The notes beneath the pieces are model-generated. The model was not told the DNA's origin. It saw nothing but the letters and a program-made list of their open reading frames with translations, and made no database searches. This document shows positions 59,061 through 64,000 of a DNA stretch of 64,000 nucleotides, one piece after another (position 1 is the first letter of the stretch; every line of letters begins with the position of its first letter). The DNA is from Rhizobiaceae bacterium. Its GTDB lineage: Bacteria > Pseudomonadota > Alphaproteobacteria > Rhizobiales > Rhizobiaceae. The position numbers were made by a program, and so were the translations under genes. The stretch is from contig JAHBYY010000004.1 of the NCBI GenBank assembly GCA_019635715.1, positions 35,873 to 99,872 of the forward strand, given 5' to 3'.

Positions 59061-60365
59061 TTGCAGTCCCGCGGATCGAAACCGGCCAGAGCGTTCCGAT
59101 CCGCAATCCTTTGCCTGATCGCGGCGGCCGCCGTGGTACCGCTGCCCGGGGCCGTCACGGATGCGGGCGCCCAGGAGGAGACGCAGCGGCCCTGGTCGCT
59201 GCGTGGCATTCTGTATCCGGACCGCGAGCGGATCCAACGCCCGGGGCGGCAGCGGGCCGAGCCGCCGCCCGGGGCGATGCCCGCCCAGCCTCGGTCGCCG
59301 CAGGCCGCCCGCCCCCAGCCGTCCGCCGCGAAGCCGGCCCGCAAGGCGGTGCCCAAGCCGGCGAGCCGCGCGCCGCAGGCGGCCACCGCCAAGGCTGCGC
59401 TCCCCCCGGAACCGGAACCCGTCGAGAAGGCCGCCGACGCGAAAGTCGTTCTGGTCGTCGGCGATTTCATCGGATCCGCGGCTGCGGAAGGGCTGGACGG
59501 CCTGTTCGCCCAGGAGGCCAAGGTTCGGATCGTCGACCGCACCAATGGAGCGTCGGGCCTCGTGCGCGACGACTATTTCGACTGGCCCGGCCGGATCGCG
59601 GCGTTGATCGAAACCGAGAAGCCGGCCGCGGTGGTCGTGGCAATCGGCGCCAACGACCGCCAGCCCATGCGCATCGGCTCCGTCCGCGAACCCGTGCGAT
59701 CCCAGGCCTGGGCGCGCGAATATGCAGCCCGTGCCGCGAGCTTCGCCAGCGAGGTGGTCGGCGGGCGCACGCCGATGATCTGGCTCGGCACGCCGTCGTT
59801 CAAGTCGAACCGGATGAATGCCGACATGCTCGCCTTCAACGAAATCTACCGCTCGGTCGCCGCCGACGCCGGCCTGGAGTTCGTCGAAGTCTGGGATGGC
59901 TTCGCCGGCGAGGACGGAAAGTTCGTCGCCACCGGGCCCGATGTCAGCGGCCGGCCGGTCAGGCTGCGCAGCGAGGACGGCATCAACCTGACCGCCGCCG
60001 GCAAGCAGAAGCTCGCCTTCTACACCGAGAAGGAGCTGCGCCGGCTCCTGGGCTTGACCTCACCGCAGACCGGCGTGGCCGTCGGTCAGCCGGATGCCGC
60101 ATCCGGCCTTCCCCCGCCCGGGCAGGTGCCGGCGGTCGAACGAACGCCGCCCATCAGCCTGAATGATCCTGCGCTGGACGGCGGCGAAGTCCTGCTCGGG
60201 GCCACCGTCGGAATGCCGCGGGCCGCGGTCATCACGGCGCCTCCGGTGCCGGGACGCGTCGACGACTATGCCGTCGCCGGCCCGCCGGCCACGGCTCCCT
60301 TGGAGAAAGGCGCGGAAAGAACATCAGCGCTCGGTGAGCGTCCGGCCGAAACCGACAAGCACTGA
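59061..60365 (+). CDS. DUF459 SGNH/GDSL hydrolase-like protein
   Basis: The 434-residue product starts with TTG one base after the MltB gene. It has an N-terminal signal helix ([20 protein letters not shown]), a Pro/Ala-rich linker (about 60-130), then an SGNH-like domain: [52 protein letters not shown] (the block III GAND) and [20 protein letters not shown]. The usual GDS of block I is GDF here, so the nucleophile may be different or absent. DUF459 proteins occur in rhizobia beside MltB genes and are thought to act on the envelope. Confidence 0.82.
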   Translation: MQSRGSKPARAFRSAILCLIAAAAVVPLPGAVTDAGAQEETQRPWSLRGILYPDRERIQRPGRQRAEPPPGAMPAQPRSPQAARPQPSAAKPARKAVPKPASRAPQAATAKAALPPEPEPVEKAADAKVVLVVGDFIGSAAAEGLDGLFAQEAKVRIVDRTNGASGLVRDDYFDWPGRIAALIETEKPAAVVVAIGANDRQPMRIGSVREPVRSQAWAREYAARAASFASEVVGGRTPMIWLGTPSFKSNRMNADMLAFNEIYRSVAADAGLEFVEVWDGFAGEDGKFVATGPDVSGRPVRLRSEDGINLTAAGKQKLAFYTEKELRRLLGLTSPQTGVAVGQPDAASGLPPPGQVPAVERTPPISLNDPALDGGEVLLGATVGMPRAAVITAPPVPGRVDDYAVAGPPATAPLEKGAERTSALGERPAETDKH

Positions 60366-60397
60366 TCTCTGAGAGCAATTCCTGTGAAAACTGGATC

Positions 60398-60426
60398 GTC
60401 CTGCCGCGCCATCAGCGTGGCAGGAC
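60398..60426. terminator. Hairpin in the convergent gap between DUF459 and gltD
   Basis: GTCCTGCCGCG (60398-60408) pairs with CGTGGCAGGAC (60416-60426) with one mismatch. It overlaps the gltD stop and could terminate both convergent genes. No long T-run is seen. Confidence 0.65.
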
Positions 60427-61866
60427 GCTCGATCCCATCAGGGACTCGTCGATCGCCCGCGCCGCCTGGCGTCCCTCGCGGATCGCCCAGACGACCAGCG
60501 ACTGGCCGCGCCGCACGTCACCGGCCGTGTAGAACTTGCCGACGCTGGTGCGATAGTCGAGATCGTTGGCCGCAACGTTTGTGGAGCGGCGGCTGTCCTT
60601 GACGATCTTCAGCCTCTCGCCGAGCTCGCTGAGCACGCCGGCCTGGCGCGGCCCCGCGAAGCCGATGGCGATGAAGGCGAGATCGGCGCGAATGACGAAC
60701 TCCGTGCCGGCGATCGGCTGGCGCCTCTCGTCGACCTCGCAGCACTTGACACCGGTGAGTTCGCCGTCCTCGCCGATGAACTCCAGCGTCGCGACCTGGA
60801 ACTCGCGCTCCGCACCTTCCGCCTGGCTGGAGGAGGTGCGCATCTTGGTCGCCCAGTAGGGCCAGACCGCCAGCTTGTCCTCCTTCTCCGGAGGCTGCGG
60901 CCGGATGTCGAGCTGGGTGACGCGCACCGCGCCCTGCCGGAACGCGGTGCCGACGCAGTCGGATGCGGTATCGCCGCCGCCGACGACCACGACGTGCTTG
61001 CCGCCAGCCACGATCGCCTCCGACGGCCAGGCCACCGAGGCGATATCCTCCTTGCCGACCCGCTTGTTCTGCTGGACGAGATACGGCATCGCGTCGTGCA
61101 CGCCATGCAGGTCGGCGCCGGGGATGCCGGCCGGCCGCGGTGTCTCGGAGCCGCCGCAATAGAGCACGGCGTCATAGTCGGCGATCAGCGTCTCGACCGG
61201 CTTGTCGGTGCCGATATCGACGCCGCAGAAGAAGGTAACGCCCTCGCCCTGCATCTGCTCGACGCGCCGGTCGATGAAGTGCTTCTCCATCTTGAAGTCC
61301 GGGATGCCGAAGCGCATCAGCCCGCCCGGCTTCGACTCGCGCTCGTAGACATGGACGTCGTGTCCGACCCGGGCGAGTTGCTGGGCGGCGGCCATGCCGG
61401 CCGGTCCCGAGCCGATGATGGCCACGCTCTTGCCGGTCTTCTTCTCCGGCGGCTGCGGCCGGACCAGACCGAGCTCGTAGGCCTTGTCGGCGAGCGCCTG
61501 TTCCACCGTCTTGATGGCGACCGGAATGTCCTCGAGGTTCAGCGTGCAGGCTTCCTCGCAGGGTGCCGGGCAGATGCGGCCGGTGAATTCGGGGAAATTG
61601 TTGGTCGTGTGGAGGTTGCGGATCGCGCCCTCCCAGTCGCCATTGTAGACGAGGTCGTTCCAGTCCGGGATCTGGTTGTGGATCGGGCAGCCGGTCGGTC
61701 CGTGGCAGAACGGCACGCCGCAATCCATGCAGCGCGCGGCCTGTTTCTCGACCTCCTTGTCCGACATCGGCAGCGTGAATTCGCGGAAGTGCCGGATGCG
61801 GTCGGATGCCGGCTGGTACTTGTGCACCTGCCTGTCGATTTCGAGAAAGCCCGTTACCTTGCCCAT
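60412..61866 (-). CDS. gltD: Glutamate synthase small subunit
   Basis: The 484-residue product has the N-terminal Fe-S cysteines ([33 protein letters not shown]), a first dinucleotide motif ([20 protein letters not shown]) and a second ([20 protein letters not shown]). It passes electrons from NADPH to the large subunit GltB. Length is as expected. A small gene lies between it and gltB. Confidence 0.96.
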   Translation of the reverse strand: MGKVTGFLEIDRQVHKYQPASDRIRHFREFTLPMSDKEVEKQAARCMDCGVPFCHGPTGCPIHNQIPDWNDLVYNGDWEGAIRNLHTTNNFPEFTGRICPAPCEEACTLNLEDIPVAIKTVEQALADKAYELGLVRPQPPEKKTGKSVAIIGSGPAGMAAAQQLARVGHDVHVYERESKPGGLMRFGIPDFKMEKHFIDRRVEQMQGEGVTFFCGVDIGTDKPVETLIADYDAVLYCGGSETPRPAGIPGADLHGVHDAMPYLVQQNKRVGKEDIASVAWPSEAIVAGGKHVVVVGGGDTASDCVGTAFRQGAVRVTQLDIRPQPPEKEDKLAVWPYWATKMRTSSSQAEGAEREFQVATLEFIGEDGELTGVKCCEVDERRQPIAGTEFVIRADLAFIAIGFAGPRQAGVLSELGERLKIVKDSRRSTNVAANDLDYRTSVGKFYTAGDVRRGQSLVVWAIREGRQAARAIDESLMGSSVLPR

Positions 61867-61998
61867 ATCCGTCCTACTCGTCAGGCGCCAAAAGGCGCTG
61901 CTCTACCCGCTATAGTCTGCGCACCAAAACACGCGTCTGGACCTACGTGGACCTCGGAGCCCATCCGAGGATGGCGGACACGCTGTCCGCCCCACACC

Positions 61999-62187
61999 TC
62001 ACTCAGAAGTCAGCGCGACCTCTTTCCGCAACCGCTTTCGGTCCGCCTCTCGGCCCGTGCTCATGATCAGGCGGCCATCATCCATCGTCCGGAAGATGGC
62101 TGTCCTGTAGGGGAAGTCGATCTCGTCTGGGAGGTTGAGAACCTGCCGTCCTCTCACGCGTTCCAGCCTTACATGGTACTCTTCCAT
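61999..62187 (-). CDS. Small AbrB/VapB-like protein between gltB and gltD
   Basis: The 62-residue product starts MEEYHVRLERVRGRQVLNLP, with an AGGAGG ribosome-binding site 7 bases upstream of the ATG, better than that of many large genes here. The pattern of the first 40 residues (RLERVRGRQVLNLPDEIDFP, then a DDGRLIMSTGR strand) resembles the swapped-hairpin AbrB fold of some VapB antitoxins, but no toxin gene is next to it. Its position between gltB and gltD, on their strand, is unusual. Function is unknown. Confidence 0.65.
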   Translation of the reverse strand: MEEYHVRLERVRGRQVLNLPDEIDFPYRTAIFRTMDDGRLIMSTGREADRKRLRKEVALTSE

Positions 62188-62344
62188 TTCCAGCCTCCTG
62201 CCCCGCTGCTTAGGTCACCAATCGGACTCGTCTCCATGCTAAGCGGTCACAGAGGCCCGTGGCGACAGCATATCTCCTAGAAATTCCCCCTGAGAGACAT
62301 GGAAGGGGAATTCCAACGCAAGCGCACTGTCGACATTGAGCAAT

Positions 62345-64000
<1,656 letters not shown>

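Overview
The window looks like a chromosomal segment of a Hyphomicrobiales (Rhizobiales) alphaproteobacterium, most like the Phyllobacteriaceae (Mesorhizobium and relatives). The grounds are high G+C, a flagellar locus with the lineage-typical genes motC, motD-type fliK, ftcR, flaF and flbT, a short flgD, an Omp10-type lipoprotein, homospermidine synthase, and the palindromic intergenic repeats seen in this group. Genus assignment is inference; there is no rRNA gene in the window.

Region 1 (1-18406) is flagellar and all on the plus strand: fliF (3' end), a FliH-like gene, motB, motC, fliK, a small lytic transglycosylase, ftcR, flgE, flgK, flgL, flaF, flbT, flgD, fliQ, then flhA, fliR and four small genes (a FliJ-like coiled coil, a FlgJ-type rod-binding protein, a FlgN-like helical protein, a small membrane protein). 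Most neighbours overlap by 4 bases. The run is broken once: between fliQ and flhA lies a toxin-antitoxin pair (12349-13499). Its antitoxin has a ParS/MbcA-type C-terminus behind an N-terminus that resembles IHF/HU, and its partner is a RES-domain toxin. A perfect 16-base direct repeat, one copy inside fliQ and one just before flhA, brackets the insertion. This is the most unusual spot in the window.

Region 2 (18407-35552) is mixed metabolism: an SCP2 protein, an acetyltransferase whose N-terminal codons run through a palindromic repeat, ornithine decarboxylase behind a leader of about 435 bases with a clear promoter, an amidase, a LysR regulator, a Ni/Co efflux pair (DUF1007 and NicO), DenD-type dehydrogenase, a histidine-rich CDF metal exporter, VapBC, an aminotransferase, a YciI protein, an SDR/TetR divergent pair, a TerB-like protein, tRNA hydroxylase TrhO and KDPG aldolase.

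Region 3 (35594-64000) holds a DUF882 peptidase-like protein, a sigma-54 response regulator, oligoendopeptidase F, pabB/pabC, a third toxin-antitoxin pair (ParD/ParE type), a HODM/DUF3445 protein, ferrochelatase, a 5'-nucleotidase with a LysM tail, a membrane zinc protease, an Omp10-like lipoprotein, homospermidine synthase, an FAD oxidoreductase, an SPFH/NfeD pair, arabinose-5-phosphate isomerase (Kdo pathway), an outer-membrane beta-barrel, GalU, an MltB-type transglycosylase, a DUF459 SGNH protein, and gltD / small gene / gltB (partial).

Links between genes: ornithine decarboxylase (putrescine) and homospermidine synthase together give the sym-homospermidine route typical of rhizobia. KpsF/KdsD, GalU, the beta-barrel, MltB, DUF459 and DUF882 proteins form an envelope-biogenesis theme. 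Three toxin-antitoxin pairs, each with an inverted repeat over or beside its promoter, sit at separate sites. At least four palindrome-rich repeat elements and two copies of one dispersed 3' repeat lie between genes. Several starts are non-ATG (GTG for the RES toxin, fliR and vapC; TTG for flgJ, the DUF882 protein, the zinc protease and the DUF459 protein).
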